Assembly (NCBI GenBank): GCA_947474455.1
Contig: CANJIL010000001.1
Span: forward strand, 124,001-188,000
Length of the DNA: 64,000 bases
Direction of reading: 5' to 3'
Origin: Hyphomonadaceae bacterium
GTDB lineage: Bacteria > Pseudomonadota > Alphaproteobacteria > Caulobacterales > Hyphomonadaceae
Below the pieces are notes generated by a model, which had not been told where the DNA came from, did no database searches, and saw only the letters and a list, made by a program, of their open reading frames with translations. Within the stretch, counting starts at the first letter, position 1; the number at the start of each line of letters is the position of its first letter. The translations under genes were made by a program, and so were the position numbers. Shown here one piece after another: positions 37,620 through 46,837 of this stretch.

Positions 37620-38726
37620 TTGCCACGTCTCCTGACCATCATGCTTGGAGCGATCGCCCTGATCGGCGCGGTTGTCGGCATCCGCTCGCTGATGCCGAGC
37701 GGGGATTCGATCCAGGTCAAAGCGGACAAGATCCCCACGCTGGACAAGGCGCTGCCTGACGCCAGCCAGGGTCGCAATGGCATGCCCGTAGTTGTGATCC
37801 GGTCGCAGGCGGTGGAGCGGTCGCTTTTCCTCTCGATCGGGGGGCGCACCGAAGCTCGCATCCTCGACGTGAAAGCGCAGTCGGCCGGAACGGTCACGTC
37901 AGCGCCAGTGATCGAAGGGGCGCTTGTGGAGAAGGACGAATTGCTGTGCGGTCTCGATGTCGATGGCGCCAGCGCCAAGGTGCGCGAGGCGGAGGCGTCT
38001 ATCGCTGGCAAGCGTCAGGCCTATGAGGCTGCGGTGAAGCTGGTCGCGAACGGCTGGGCGACCCAGGGCCGGCTGACCTCGGCCAAGGCCGCGCTCGAAG
38101 GCGCGCAAGCCTCGCTCGACGTCGCGCGATCGGAACTGAGGAAGATGCAGGTCCGGGCGCCTTTCCGGGGCGTGTTCGAGAAGCGCAATGCGGATGTGGG
38201 GCAGTTCCTGAACCCGGGCGCTTCATGCGGCGTCGTGGTGCAACTCGATCCCATCATCTTCGCTGCCCAGGCGACAGAGAAACAGGCGGGTCAGATCATC
38301 GTCGATGGCCGCGCCCGCGTGCGGTTGTCGGACGGGGCGGAAGTCGATGGCAAGGTTACTTACCTCGCGCGCGTTGCCGATGCCTCGACGCGGCAGTTCC
38401 GGGTCGAGGTTTCAGTGCCCAATTCCGGCAACGCCATCACGGTTGGCCGCACGGCGGAGATCAAGGTCGAGACGGGCAGGGGCTACGCGCACCGTGTCAG
38501 TCCGGCGTTGCTGCTGCCCGATGATCAGGGTCGCATCGGGGTCCGGTTTGTCGACGTCGGCGGCGTGGTCAGTTTTGTTCCAGCCGACATCGTGGATGAA
38601 ACGTCGGAAGGCATCTGGGTTGGCGGCCTGCCGCGCAATGCACTGCTGGTGGCGGAAGGGCAGGACAATGTGAAAGCCGGCCTGCGCGTTACGCCTGACG
38701 TTCGCGAAGAAACCGCGGCGCCCTGA
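37620..38726 (+). CDS. RND efflux periplasmic adaptor subunit, without neighbouring pump
   Basis: A 368-aa membrane fusion protein. The N-terminal anchor (TIMLGAIALIGAVVGI) is followed by a biotinyl-lipoyl-like half (VKAQSAGTVTSAPVIEGALVEKDELLCGLD), a coiled-coil hairpin (about residues 120-180), the other lipoyl half (VRAPFRGVFEKRNADVGQFLNPG) and a beta-barrel. It likely starts at TTG 37620; ATG 37641 would still keep the anchor. No RND pump or TolC-type gene follows: the next gene is a glycosyltransferase on the other strand with 6 bp between stops. Its inner-membrane partner must be elsewhere, or lost. Confidence 0.88.
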   Translation: MPRLLTIMLGAIALIGAVVGIRSLMPSGDSIQVKADKIPTLDKALPDASQGRNGMPVVVIRSQAVERSLFLSIGGRTEARILDVKAQSAGTVTSAPVIEGALVEKDELLCGLDVDGASAKVREAEASIAGKRQAYEAAVKLVANGWATQGRLTSAKAALEGAQASLDVARSELRKMQVRAPFRGVFEKRNADVGQFLNPGASCGVVVQLDPIIFAAQATEKQAGQIIVDGRARVRLSDGAEVDGKVTYLARVADASTRQFRVEVSVPNSGNAITVGRTAEIKVETGRGYAHRVSPALLLPDDQGRIGVRFVDVGGVVSFVPADIVDETSEGIWVGGLPRNALLVAEGQDNVKAGLRVTPDVREETAAP

Positions 38727-38732
38727 CGGACG

Positions 38733-40286
38733 CTATTCTTCTTCCTGATCGTGGAATCTCGCTTCGAATTCGGGCGTGCGCGGCGCGTGTTGATAGCCGG
38801 ACGCCGAGTAGAGCTTGAACTTGCGGTCCCGCGTTGGGCCGAGCGGAATCGTCAGGTAGCCCGCATCCTCGATCCTGGCGAAGTCGGCGCGGATCATTGG
38901 ACGGTTGCCGGCCGCACCGCTGACGATGAGGATTTTGGCGTCCTCTCCCGGCTGGAGCGCGCCCGCTTCCTCGGCATGGCTGCGGGCATGATCACCACGA
39001 AACCAGATGCGCACCGGAGCGATGTCCGCGTTGCGCCCGTGATAGTCCATTCCGTGCCAGATCTCGCGATCATCGACGAGGATCGCCGTGGCGCCGATCT
39101 CCTTTGCCTTGGTGTCCAGCTGTGCGACCGTTTCCTTCCAGCCGCGCACGCCCTTCATGCCATTGGAGGCGCGGGCGGCGTCCGCCAGGGATGGCGACAC
39201 CCAGAACACGGTGAAAATCACGCCGATGATGAGGTTGAGCGCAACGCCGCCCTTGAGAATGGGGGCTACCTTGACGCGGCTGGTCTCCGATCCGAATGCG
39301 CGGTCGATCCAGGACGCCAGCAGCACGCACGCGGCGGGATAGGCCGTCGCCGCCCAGTTCGCGTGGGCGCGGGAGATGATCTCCTGTCCCATGATCACGA
39401 GGAGCGGCGGAACGATGAAGGTCAGCAGCCAGATCTCGCGCGTGGCGCTCCACTTGTCCTTGCGCCCCACAACCAGCCCAAAACCGGCGAGCAGCGCCAG
39501 CAGCGTGACCGGGCCAAACACGGCGGCCTGATCGCCGAGGAAGGTGAAGATATGCAGCGGGTTGAAACCGGCCTGGCCGAGATTGGCGTTGTCGGCCGTA
39601 TGGCTCACCGTCGCGAAATCGTTGGCGACATTCCACAGGAGGTTCGGCCCAAGCGTCACGAACGAGGCGACCACCAGCACGGCCCCGGCAGGCGACAGCA
39701 TGGCCTTACGCATGTCCCGGTCGAATACCGCGGCGAGGGCAGCGCCCGAGTAAAGGTAAAGCGCCGCATATTTGCCAAGCATGGCCAGGCCGATGGCAAA
39801 GCCAGCCAGGACGGCGTTGATCATGGTCGGGCTGTCGCGGAACCGCCACAGGAAATAAAGGGCGGCCGCCCACGCCGGCAACAGCACCGCATCCGTCGAC
39901 ATGATGGTCGAGGACAGCCAGACGCCCGGCATCAGCAGGTAGATCGCCGCGGACCACGCGCCGATTCTCGAATCGAACGCTTTCTGCCCGAGCAGGAAAA
40001 GGAAATAGGCGGCGACGCCATGCAGCACCGGCGAAAAAAACCGGATTGCCCATTCGCCATCGCCGAAAATAGCTGTCGAAGCGGCGATCACCCAGGCGAT
40101 CAGCGGCGGCTTGGAATAATAGCCAAAATCCAGTGTACGTGACCAACGCCAGTATTGCGCCTCATCCGGCCCGATCTCGAGCGGCGTCGCGATGACCACG
40201 GCAATGCGAACCAGCACCAACACCGCAATCACCAACGCCGCGCAGCTCGCCGGATTGCGCCGCCAGAGATCTTTCAAGACATTCAT
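38733..40286 (-). CDS. ArnT/PMT-like glycosyltransferase (GT39 family), integral membrane
   Basis: A 517-aa protein with about 11-12 hydrophobic segments. The catalytic acidic motif D41-E42 (IGPDEAQYWRWSRTLDFGYYSKPPLIAW) lies in the first periplasmic loop, as in ArnT and PMT family enzymes. These transfer sugars from polyprenyl phosphate donors to lipid A, polymers or proteins. The C-terminal soluble region (about residues 390-517) is of modest length. No other arn genes are present, so the donor and acceptor are unknown. Confidence 0.88.
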   Translation of the reverse strand: MNVLKDLWRRNPASCAALVIAVLVLVRIAVVIATPLEIGPDEAQYWRWSRTLDFGYYSKPPLIAWVIAASTAIFGDGEWAIRFFSPVLHGVAAYFLFLLGQKAFDSRIGAWSAAIYLLMPGVWLSSTIMSTDAVLLPAWAAALYFLWRFRDSPTMINAVLAGFAIGLAMLGKYAALYLYSGAALAAVFDRDMRKAMLSPAGAVLVVASFVTLGPNLLWNVANDFATVSHTADNANLGQAGFNPLHIFTFLGDQAAVFGPVTLLALLAGFGLVVGRKDKWSATREIWLLTFIVPPLLVIMGQEIISRAHANWAATAYPAACVLLASWIDRAFGSETSRVKVAPILKGGVALNLIIGVIFTVFWVSPSLADAARASNGMKGVRGWKETVAQLDTKAKEIGATAILVDDREIWHGMDYHGRNADIAPVRIWFRGDHARSHAEEAGALQPGEDAKILIVSGAAGNRPMIRADFARIEDAGYLTIPLGPTRDRKFKLYSASGYQHAPRTPEFEARFHDQEEE

Positions 40287-40740
40287 GCGTTCGGGCGTCC
40301 CGGATAAGTTGGGCGGACCCTACAGGGTCGGGGCGGCGGCAAGAAGCCCTGGGGAGAGGTCGGAACCACCAGCTCTTTCAATGCGACGTTCGGCAAGCGG
40401 CGGCACAAATGAGGTGGCGCCGAGGCCACATCTGGCAACGAAACGTGGACTTCATTTTGGTCTTCCCAGCCTCAAACTCGGGCGGCGTTTCTTGGCGGGC
40501 AAGCTGTTGCGCATTTGCGCGTCTGGCCGGGTAATTTTTTCGCGCCTGGCCCGCATCTGCACTGACGATTGCTGCGCCGCGAAAATTTCTGGGATTGCCA
40601 AAGCAACGGGATCGTTTGTTACAGATCTGTGGCTGTGGACAACTCAGAGCGCATATCGACCGCCCGTCACCGCGCCTCCGTAGCCCCACGAAAAGGCCTC
40701 TGAAAAGCGGGTGTCTCCCCCGTCAAGAAACATTCATACG
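40287..40740. other. leader region before the truncated TonB receptor
   Basis: About 420 bp lie between the glycosyltransferase start and the recognisable part of the TonB receptor. No signal peptide, TonB box or plug sequence is found in any frame, although an intact gene would have about 1 kb of such coding sequence. The receptor frame is closed by a TAG at 40681-40683. An AT-rich patch (GTAATTTTTTCGC) lies near 40531. Confidence 0.5.
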
Positions 40741-42891
40741 CCGGTCATCGAGGAGCCGTGCATTCTCGACTGGACGATCAACGACCGCCATCGTGCTGCG
40801 CTCACCTACAATTATAACGACGGCTTCAACTTCTCGTCGTCGGATGACTCCTCAACCCAGATCGTCGATGGCAATCAATATTACGAGCGCGGCGCCACGC
40901 TTGAATCCTACACCGGCCAGCTGTTCTCGGATTGGACCGACAATCTGTCGACTGAGTTCGGTATCTCGAACCTGAAGCTCGACAACCGCCAGAACCCGAT
41001 CGCCGGCTCGGACTTCGGCAAGATCCAGGTCGACGTTCCGCGCACCATTGGCGGGACGGCGCGGATCTATCTCGGTTCGGATGACTCGCGTCATCGCAAC
41101 AAGCTCAGCTACGAAGTCATGAGCTACAAAGCGGCGTTGAATTACGCGGTTGACAATCACCTGTTCACGGCTGGCGTCGAGCGTGAAGAGCTCGACGTGT
41201 TCAACCTCTTCCTGCAGGAAGAGGAAGGCGAATGGCGCTTCAGCAGCCTCGCCAACTTCCAGGCCGGCAATTTCAGCTGCTTCGAATACTCCAACTCGGT
41301 TGGCTCAAACGATCCAAACGACTCGGCCGCTTCCTTTGGCTTTGAGACGACGACGCTGTACCTGCAGGACGACTGGCAGGTCACCGATGACCTGAACATC
41401 GTCGCCGGCCTCCGCCTCGACGTCTACAGCTCTGACGACAAGCCGGCTTACAACGCCGCGTTCAACACGCGTTACGGTTTCCGCAACGATGAGACCTTCG
41501 ATGGCCTCCGCCTGCTGCAGCCGCGTCTAGGCTTCACGTATGATTTCAGCAGCGACATCACTATCCGTGGCGGCGTCGGCCTCTATTCGGGTGGCAACCC
41601 GAACGTGTGGCTGTCGAACAGCTACTCGAACACTGGCGTGCTCTCGAGCGACTTCATCTGTCAGAGCGCCGCCTCCGGCTCGACCACGTCGCGTTGCATC
41701 TTCCCGGGCCTGACCCTGGCCAACCCGCTGCAGCCGAACCTGTCTGATTTCACTTACGCCGGCGGCGCCGGCGACCCGTTCTACGATGTTCCGGATCAAG
41801 GCGTGAATTTCATCGCGGCGGCCGCGCCACGTGGAGGCGTCAACGCCATCGACCCGGACTTCGAATTGCCGTCCAGCTGGCGTTATGCGCTGGGCGCGAC
41901 CTTGAATCTCGATCCCGGCGCCTTCCTTGGCGATGGATACCGGATCGACGCTGACGTGCTCTACGCTCAAACGGACAACGCGCCCGTGATCCTGCCGCTT
42001 GGCTATACCCGCGCAGCCATTATCATCGACGGCCGTCCCCGCTACACCGGCAACACGAACGACATGCTGCTGTCCAATTCGGACCGCAAGTCAGACAACT
42101 GGGTCTACTCGCTGTCGCTGCACAAGGCCTACGATTTCGGCCTCGACTGGACGGTTGGCTATGCCCACGTCTACGCCAACGAGACCAACCCGATGACATC
42201 GTCGGTCGCATTCTCGAACTTCGAGAACGCCGCCCGCTACGACATCATCAACATGCCGCTCGACCGGTCGGATTATGTCGTGCCTGACCGCTTCTCGTTC
42301 AACGTGAACTACGCGCTGGAGCTGCTGGAGAATGTCCCGACCAAATTCTCGCTGGGTGGATATGCCCAGGAAGGCCTGCCCTACAGCTACACGATGGGCA
42401 CGAACACGACCGCTTTCGAGCCCTACACCAACGCGATCAACCGCTCGTTGGTCTACATCCCGACCGGCGTGAGCGACCCCTTCATCTCTCCGCCGTCCAA
42501 CGCCACGGCGGTTGCGGCGCTTAACGCATACATTGCGAGCAACGATCGCCTGTCCGACTATCGTGGCGGTATCGCGCCACGCAACATCGCCAGCGATGAC
42601 TGGATCACGCGCCTTGACTTCAAGGTTTCGCAAGCGATCCCGGGAATTTTGGAAGACCACAAGGCGGAAGCCTTCCTGGTCATCCAGAACCTCGGCAACC
42701 TGATCAACAGCGATTGGGGCATCGTGCGCGAGCACGGCTTCCCGACGCTCGCGAACCTGTACACGGTAACGGGCGTGGACGCGCAGAACCGCTATATCAT
42801 CAGCGCCGCCCAGACCAATCCGGACGCCGACACGGTCAACGTCGACGCTTCGCTCTGGCAGGTTCGCATAGGCGCCTGCTACAGCTTCTAG
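40711..42891 (+). pseudogene. TonB-dependent receptor (Oar-like), 5'-truncated
   Basis: 726 codons encode the beta-barrel of a large Oar/OmpA-related TonB-dependent receptor (ILDWTINDRHRAALTYNYNDG, GLRLDVYSSDDKPAYN, RGGVGLYSGGNPNVWLSNSYSNTG, ending GACYSF with a C-terminal Phe). There is no signal peptide, carboxypeptidase-like domain, TonB box or plug. Intact members are around 1000 residues, so roughly 300 N-terminal residues are missing. The first 17 residues (MSPPSRNIHTPVIEEP) look like chance extension. The barrel frame itself is intact, suggesting a recent deletion. A strong terminator follows. Confidence 0.8.
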
Positions 42892-42913
42892 TCGCCGGAC
42901 TCTTGAAGACCGG

Positions 42914-42947
42914 AAGAGGCGGCCTTGCAGGCCGCCTCTTTTCTTTT
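42914..42947 (+). terminator. intrinsic terminator after TonB receptor
   Basis: Perfect 12-bp inverted repeat AAGAGGCGGCCT / AGGCCGCCTCTT with loop TGC, followed by TTCTTTT. It lies 23 bp after the receptor stop. Confidence 0.92.
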
Positions 42948-43022
42948 GGGCGGGGAAGGCCATATGCGCACGCTTGTGTCCCGCTCTTGTACCCCGGGCC
43001 ACAGATGATAGAGCGGCGAACC

Positions 43023-44036
43023 ATGAGCGACATCACACTTCACCCTCCTGCCGAATGGATGCCGCACGCGGCGATCTGGACCGCCTGGCCGGCCGACGAG
43101 GAGTTGTGGCTGGAGAACCTGGCGCCTGCGCAGGCGGAAGTTGCAGCTATGATCCGGGCGCTGGCCGCGCCGGGACCGGATGGTCGTCCGGGCGACAAGG
43201 TGAAGCTGCTGATCGACGGGCCAGCGGCGCTGCTCTCGGCCGAGAAGGCCGTGGGCGATCACGCCGAGCTGATCGAGGCGAGGTACGGCGATATCTGGCT
43301 GCGTGACACCGGCCCTATCTTCTATTCCAATGACCGCTGCGCCCTGTTCACCTTCAATGGCTGGGGCGGAAAATACGTGCTCGACCATGACGACACCGTG
43401 GGCGCCTTCGTGGCGATCGAGGCCGGGGCGGATGCGACCCGCTGGGACCGCGTGCTGGAAGGCGGCGCGATCGACTGGGACGGCGAGGGCACGATCCTGA
43501 CGACGCGCGAATGCCTGCTCAATCCCAACCGTAACCCGCTGATGAGCGAAATTGATGTGAAGGCCCTGCTGCACGAAGCGCTAGGTTCGCGGACGACGAT
43601 CTGGATCGAGCGCGGCTTGCTCAACGATCACACAGACGGCCATGTCGACAACATCGCCCGCTTTCTGGCGCCAGGCGTGGCGGCCTGCCAGTCGGCGGCA
43701 GATGCTGATGATCCCAACGCCGCGCGTCTCGACGAAATTGCGGCCCAGCTCGCCAACCAGCGGGATGCGCGCGGCCGCATGCTGCAGGTGGTCCGCATTC
43801 CCTCGCCCGGCCTGGTCGAGAACGAGGATGGCGAGGTCGTGCCCGCCAGCCACATGAACTTCCTGATCGGCAACGCAACTGTTGTCGTGCCGACCTATGG
43901 CACGCCCAGCGCCAAGCGCGCCGTGGAAGCGCTGAAACCGTTTTTCCCCGGCCGCAATGTGGTGGGCCTGCCATCGCGCCATATCCTGTCAGGCGGCGGC
44001 TCGTTCCACTGCATCACACAGCAACAGCCCGCTTGA
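43023..44036 (+). CDS. aguA: agmatine deiminase
   Basis: A 337-aa guanidino-modifying enzyme (PAD fold) converting agmatine to N-carbamoylputrescine. Motifs are MPHAAIWTAWP, DIWLRDTGPIFY, NDHTDGHVDNIARFL, and the catalytic C330 in GGGSFHCITQQ. The ATG at 43023 is preferred; the open frame extends upstream into the terminator and lacks similarity. aguB follows 10 bp after the stop, completing the arginine-decarboxylase branch of putrescine synthesis. No arginine decarboxylase (speA) is in the window. Confidence 0.95.
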   Translation: MSDITLHPPAEWMPHAAIWTAWPADEELWLENLAPAQAEVAAMIRALAAPGPDGRPGDKVKLLIDGPAALLSAEKAVGDHAELIEARYGDIWLRDTGPIFYSNDRCALFTFNGWGGKYVLDHDDTVGAFVAIEAGADATRWDRVLEGGAIDWDGEGTILTTRECLLNPNRNPLMSEIDVKALLHEALGSRTTIWIERGLLNDHTDGHVDNIARFLAPGVAACQSAADADDPNAARLDEIAAQLANQRDARGRMLQVVRIPSPGLVENEDGEVVPASHMNFLIGNATVVVPTYGTPSAKRAVEALKPFFPGRNVVGLPSRHILSGGGSFHCITQQQPA

Positions 44037-44046
44037 GGAGGCGGTG

Positions 44047-44910
44047 ATGTCCCGCAAGATCACACTCGCCGTCCTCCAGTCCGCGCTGACCGACGATCCC
44101 GCAAAGAACATAAAACGGGTCAGCGACCTCGTGCGCGAAGCCGCGTCCAAAGGCGCGGATGTGATTCTCCCATCCGAACTGTTCGAGGGCCACTATTTCT
44201 GTACAGCGCAGGAAGAGGCGAATTTCGCGCGCGCCCATCCATGGAAGTCCGATCCGGGCGTGATTGCCATGGCTAAGCTCGCCGGCGAGCTCGGCGTCGT
44301 CATTCCGGTGTCGATCTTCGAGAAGGCAGGCCCTGCCTACTACAATTCCGTGGTTATGGCGGACGCGGATGGCTCGCTGCTGGGCGTCTATCGCAAGTCC
44401 CACATCCCCGACGGCCCCGGCTATCAGGAGAAGTACTATTTCCGGCCGGGTGACACGGGTTTTCGCGTCTGGGACACGAAGAAGGGCAAGGTCGGCGTCG
44501 GCATCTGTTGGGACCAGTGGTTTCCGGAGACTGCCCGCGCCATGGCGCTGATGGGCGCGGACGTGCTGCTCTATCCGACCGCCATCGGCTCCGAACCGCA
44601 TGACTCCAGTCTCGACACCGCCGCGCGCTGGCGCCGCGCCATGCTGGGTCATGCCGTTTCCAATGTGACGCCTGTCGCCGCCGCCAACCGTGTGGGCGAC
44701 GAGAACGGGCAGTTGTTCTACGGCACCTCTTTCATCTCCGATCACACCGGCGAAATCCTTGCCGACTTTGACCGCAAGCAGGAAGGCGTCCTACTCGCCA
44801 CTGTCGATATGGATGAGGTTGACCGCGCCCGCGCCGCATGGGGTTTCTTTCGCGACCGCCGCACGGATCTCTATGGCCCGCTGGTCGGACCGCAGTCCGA
44901 GAAGGGCTGA
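44047..44910 (+). CDS. aguB: N-carbamoylputrescine amidase
   Basis: A 287-aa carbon-nitrogen hydrolase (nitrilase superfamily) that releases putrescine from N-carbamoylputrescine. The catalytic triad E-K-C is visible: the Glu in LPSELFEGHYF, the Lys in YRKSHIPDGPGYQEKYYF, and C154 in GICWDQWFPE. The ATG at 44047 has GGAGG upstream. It forms an operon with aguA (10-bp gap) and possibly murI (9-bp gap). Confidence 0.95.
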   Translation: MSRKITLAVLQSALTDDPAKNIKRVSDLVREAASKGADVILPSELFEGHYFCTAQEEANFARAHPWKSDPGVIAMAKLAGELGVVIPVSIFEKAGPAYYNSVVMADADGSLLGVYRKSHIPDGPGYQEKYYFRPGDTGFRVWDTKKGKVGVGICWDQWFPETARAMALMGADVLLYPTAIGSEPHDSSLDTAARWRRAMLGHAVSNVTPVAAANRVGDENGQLFYGTSFISDHTGEILADFDRKQEGVLLATVDMDEVDRARAAWGFFRDRRTDLYGPLVGPQSEKG

Positions 44911-44919
44911 CGCCGTTTC

Positions 44920-45708
44920 ATGACCCGTGCATTGGTGTTTGATTCAGGCGTCGGCGGCCTCACCATTGCGGCAGAGCTGCGCAAGGCGGCGCCGGAGTGG
45001 ATTGTCGACTACGCGGCCGACAGCGGGTTTTTCCCCTATGGCGTAAAGACGGACGAGGAATTGCGGGCGCGGCTGCCGTCGCTTTGCGCAGCGCTGGTCG
45101 ATATGGCGAAGCCAGACGTGCTGGTGATCGCTTGCAATACGGCTTCGACGCTGTCGCTGGCCGATATTCGTGAGCGGGTGACTGTGCCCGTCGTCGGCAC
45201 CGTCCCCGCCATTAAGCCTGCGGCTGAACAGACAAAGACCGGCGTGATCGGTATTCTTGCGACGCCGGGCACGGTCAGACGGGCGTATCTCGATGATCTT
45301 GAAAGGCAGTTTGCCTCGGGCGTTCGCGTCATCCGCCGCGGCACGGCCGGCCTCGTCGATATGGCCGAGCGCGCCGTGCGTGGGCAGCCGATCGAACAGG
45401 AACAAGTCACCTACGCCGTAAAGCCCATGTTCGACCCCCCCTACGGGCCAAGGATCGACATCGTTGTACTTGCTTGCACTCACTTTCCATTGATCCGGGA
45501 CGCCATTGCGGCGGCTTGCCCGCCCGGCGTACGGCTGATCGACACGGGGGAGGCGGTGGCGCGGCAGGCCATCCGCGTTGCGCCACAGACCTCGCGCCCG
45601 CCCGGTGACGCGGTAGCTTATGTGACAGGCGGCGCCGCCAATCGCGCCGCCATGCAGCCAGCTTTGGCGCGATTTGGGTTTCACACCATCGAAGTCATTG
45701 ACGTGTAG
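44920..45708 (+). CDS. murI: glutamate racemase
   Basis: A 262-aa cofactor-independent racemase giving D-glutamate for peptidoglycan. The paired catalytic cysteines C72 (ACNTAST) and C186 (LACTHFP) and the N-terminal FDSGVGGLTI motif are present. It follows aguB by 9 bp and is probably cotranscribed with it. The operon therefore mixes polyamine synthesis with D-glutamate supply. It lies about 3 kb from the ATP-grasp/Mur-ligase-like pair, an association noted but not proven. Confidence 0.95.
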   Translation: MTRALVFDSGVGGLTIAAELRKAAPEWIVDYAADSGFFPYGVKTDEELRARLPSLCAALVDMAKPDVLVIACNTASTLSLADIRERVTVPVVGTVPAIKPAAEQTKTGVIGILATPGTVRRAYLDDLERQFASGVRVIRRGTAGLVDMAERAVRGQPIEQEQVTYAVKPMFDPPYGPRIDIVVLACTHFPLIRDAIAAACPPGVRLIDTGEAVARQAIRVAPQTSRPPGDAVAYVTGGAANRAAMQPALARFGFHTIEVIDV

Positions 45709-45739
45709 GCCTCCCGTGCCTCTCTAATCGGCAAGGGAC

Positions 45740-46837
45740 ATGCCCATGGCCGCCAAGAGCGATTCGCCGAAGCTCATCAACCTCGCCCTGCAAGGTGGCG
45801 GCGCGCATGGCGCGTTTTCGTGGGGTGTCCTCGACCGGCTGCTGGAAGATCCGCGTGTTGAGATCGAGGCGATCACGGGCGCTTCCGCTGGCGCGATGAA
45901 CGCCGTGGCGCTGGCCGCAGGCTTCGCCGAGGGCGACCGCGACGAGGCGAGAGCGTCCCTGCGGCGCTTCTGGAATGGCGTGCTCCACGAAGCGCGCAAC
46001 AGCCCTCTACGCCGCTCGCCCATCGAGGCCATGCTCGGCGGCTGGAATCTCGACGCCTCGCCCGCCTACGTGATGTTTGATCTCGTGACGCGGATCGCGA
46101 GCCCCTATGACTTCAACCCGTTCAACCTCAATCCGCTGAAGGATCTCGTCGTCCAGCTGGTCGATTTCGACCGCGTGCGTAAGTCGAAGGTGAAGGTTTA
46201 TATCTCCGCCACCAATGTGGAGACCGGCCGCGCCCATGTGTGGGAGAAGAAGGATCTGACCGCCGACCATGTGATGGCGTCGGCCTGTCTGCCCTGGCTG
46301 TTCCAGGCCGTCGAGATTGATGGCGTGCCCTATTGGGACGGCGGTTTCACCGGAAACCCCGCCATGTGGCCGCTGTTCGACAACTGCCATTCCGACGATG
46401 TGGTGCTCGTGCAGATAAACCCGATCCGCCGCGAAGGTGCGCCGACGACGGCGCGCGACATCATCAACCGTTTGAACGAGATCACCTTCAACTCCTCGTT
46501 GCTGCATGACCTTCGCTCGGTTGACTTCGTGGCGCGGCTGATCGAGGCCGGCAGGCTGGACGGCACAGGCTATCGCCGCATGCTGATGCACGCGATCGCA
46601 GACGAGGCGGAGCTCTCCAAACTTGGCGCTTCGTCGAAGTTCAATGTCGAGCCGGAATTCATCGACCTCTTGTTTGAACGCGGGCGCGAGGCGTCGGAAA
46701 ACTGGCTACGCACCAGCTTCCGTCACGTCGGGACCCGTTCAACCGTGAACGTCCGCAGAATGTTCCAGGGCGAAGACGACGCCCTCGACGGCGACCAGCT
46801 GAAGCCGCCACGCAGGCGGCCAAAGGCGGCGGGATAG
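45740..46837 (+). CDS. patatin-like phospholipase
   Basis: A 365-aa protein with the patatin catalytic dyad. It has the oxyanion loop GGGAHGAFSWG (residues 19-29), nucleophile S49 in GASAG, and an Asp in YWDGGFTGNP. There is no signal peptide, so it acts in the cytoplasm or at the inner membrane. The C-terminal region after about residue 250 is helical, with a basic end (KPPRRRPKAAG). The stop abuts the stop of the convergent ligase gene with no intervening base (46837/46838). Confidence 0.92.
   Translation: MPMAAKSDSPKLINLALQGGGAHGAFSWGVLDRLLEDPRVEIEAITGASAGAMNAVALAAGFAEGDRDEARASLRRFWNGVLHEARNSPLRRSPIEAMLGGWNLDASPAYVMFDLVTRIASPYDFNPFNLNPLKDLVVQLVDFDRVRKSKVKVYISATNVETGRAHVWEKKDLTADHVMASACLPWLFQAVEIDGVPYWDGGFTGNPAMWPLFDNCHSDDVVLVQINPIRREGAPTTARDIINRLNEITFNSSLLHDLRSVDFVARLIEAGRLDGTGYRRMLMHAIADEAELSKLGASSKFNVEPEFIDLLFERGREASENWLRTSFRHVGTRSTVNVRRMFQGEDDALDGDQLKPPRRRPKAAG

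Noticed and set aside
38751-40142. 463-codon plus-strand frame opposite the ArnT-like gene
   Set aside because: The antisense protein is highly charged and lacks motifs, while the minus strand has a GT39 enzyme with membrane helices.
42714-43022. Longer agmatine deiminase start at 42714
   Set aside because: It covers the TonB receptor 3' end and the terminator; the family N-terminus begins at 43023.
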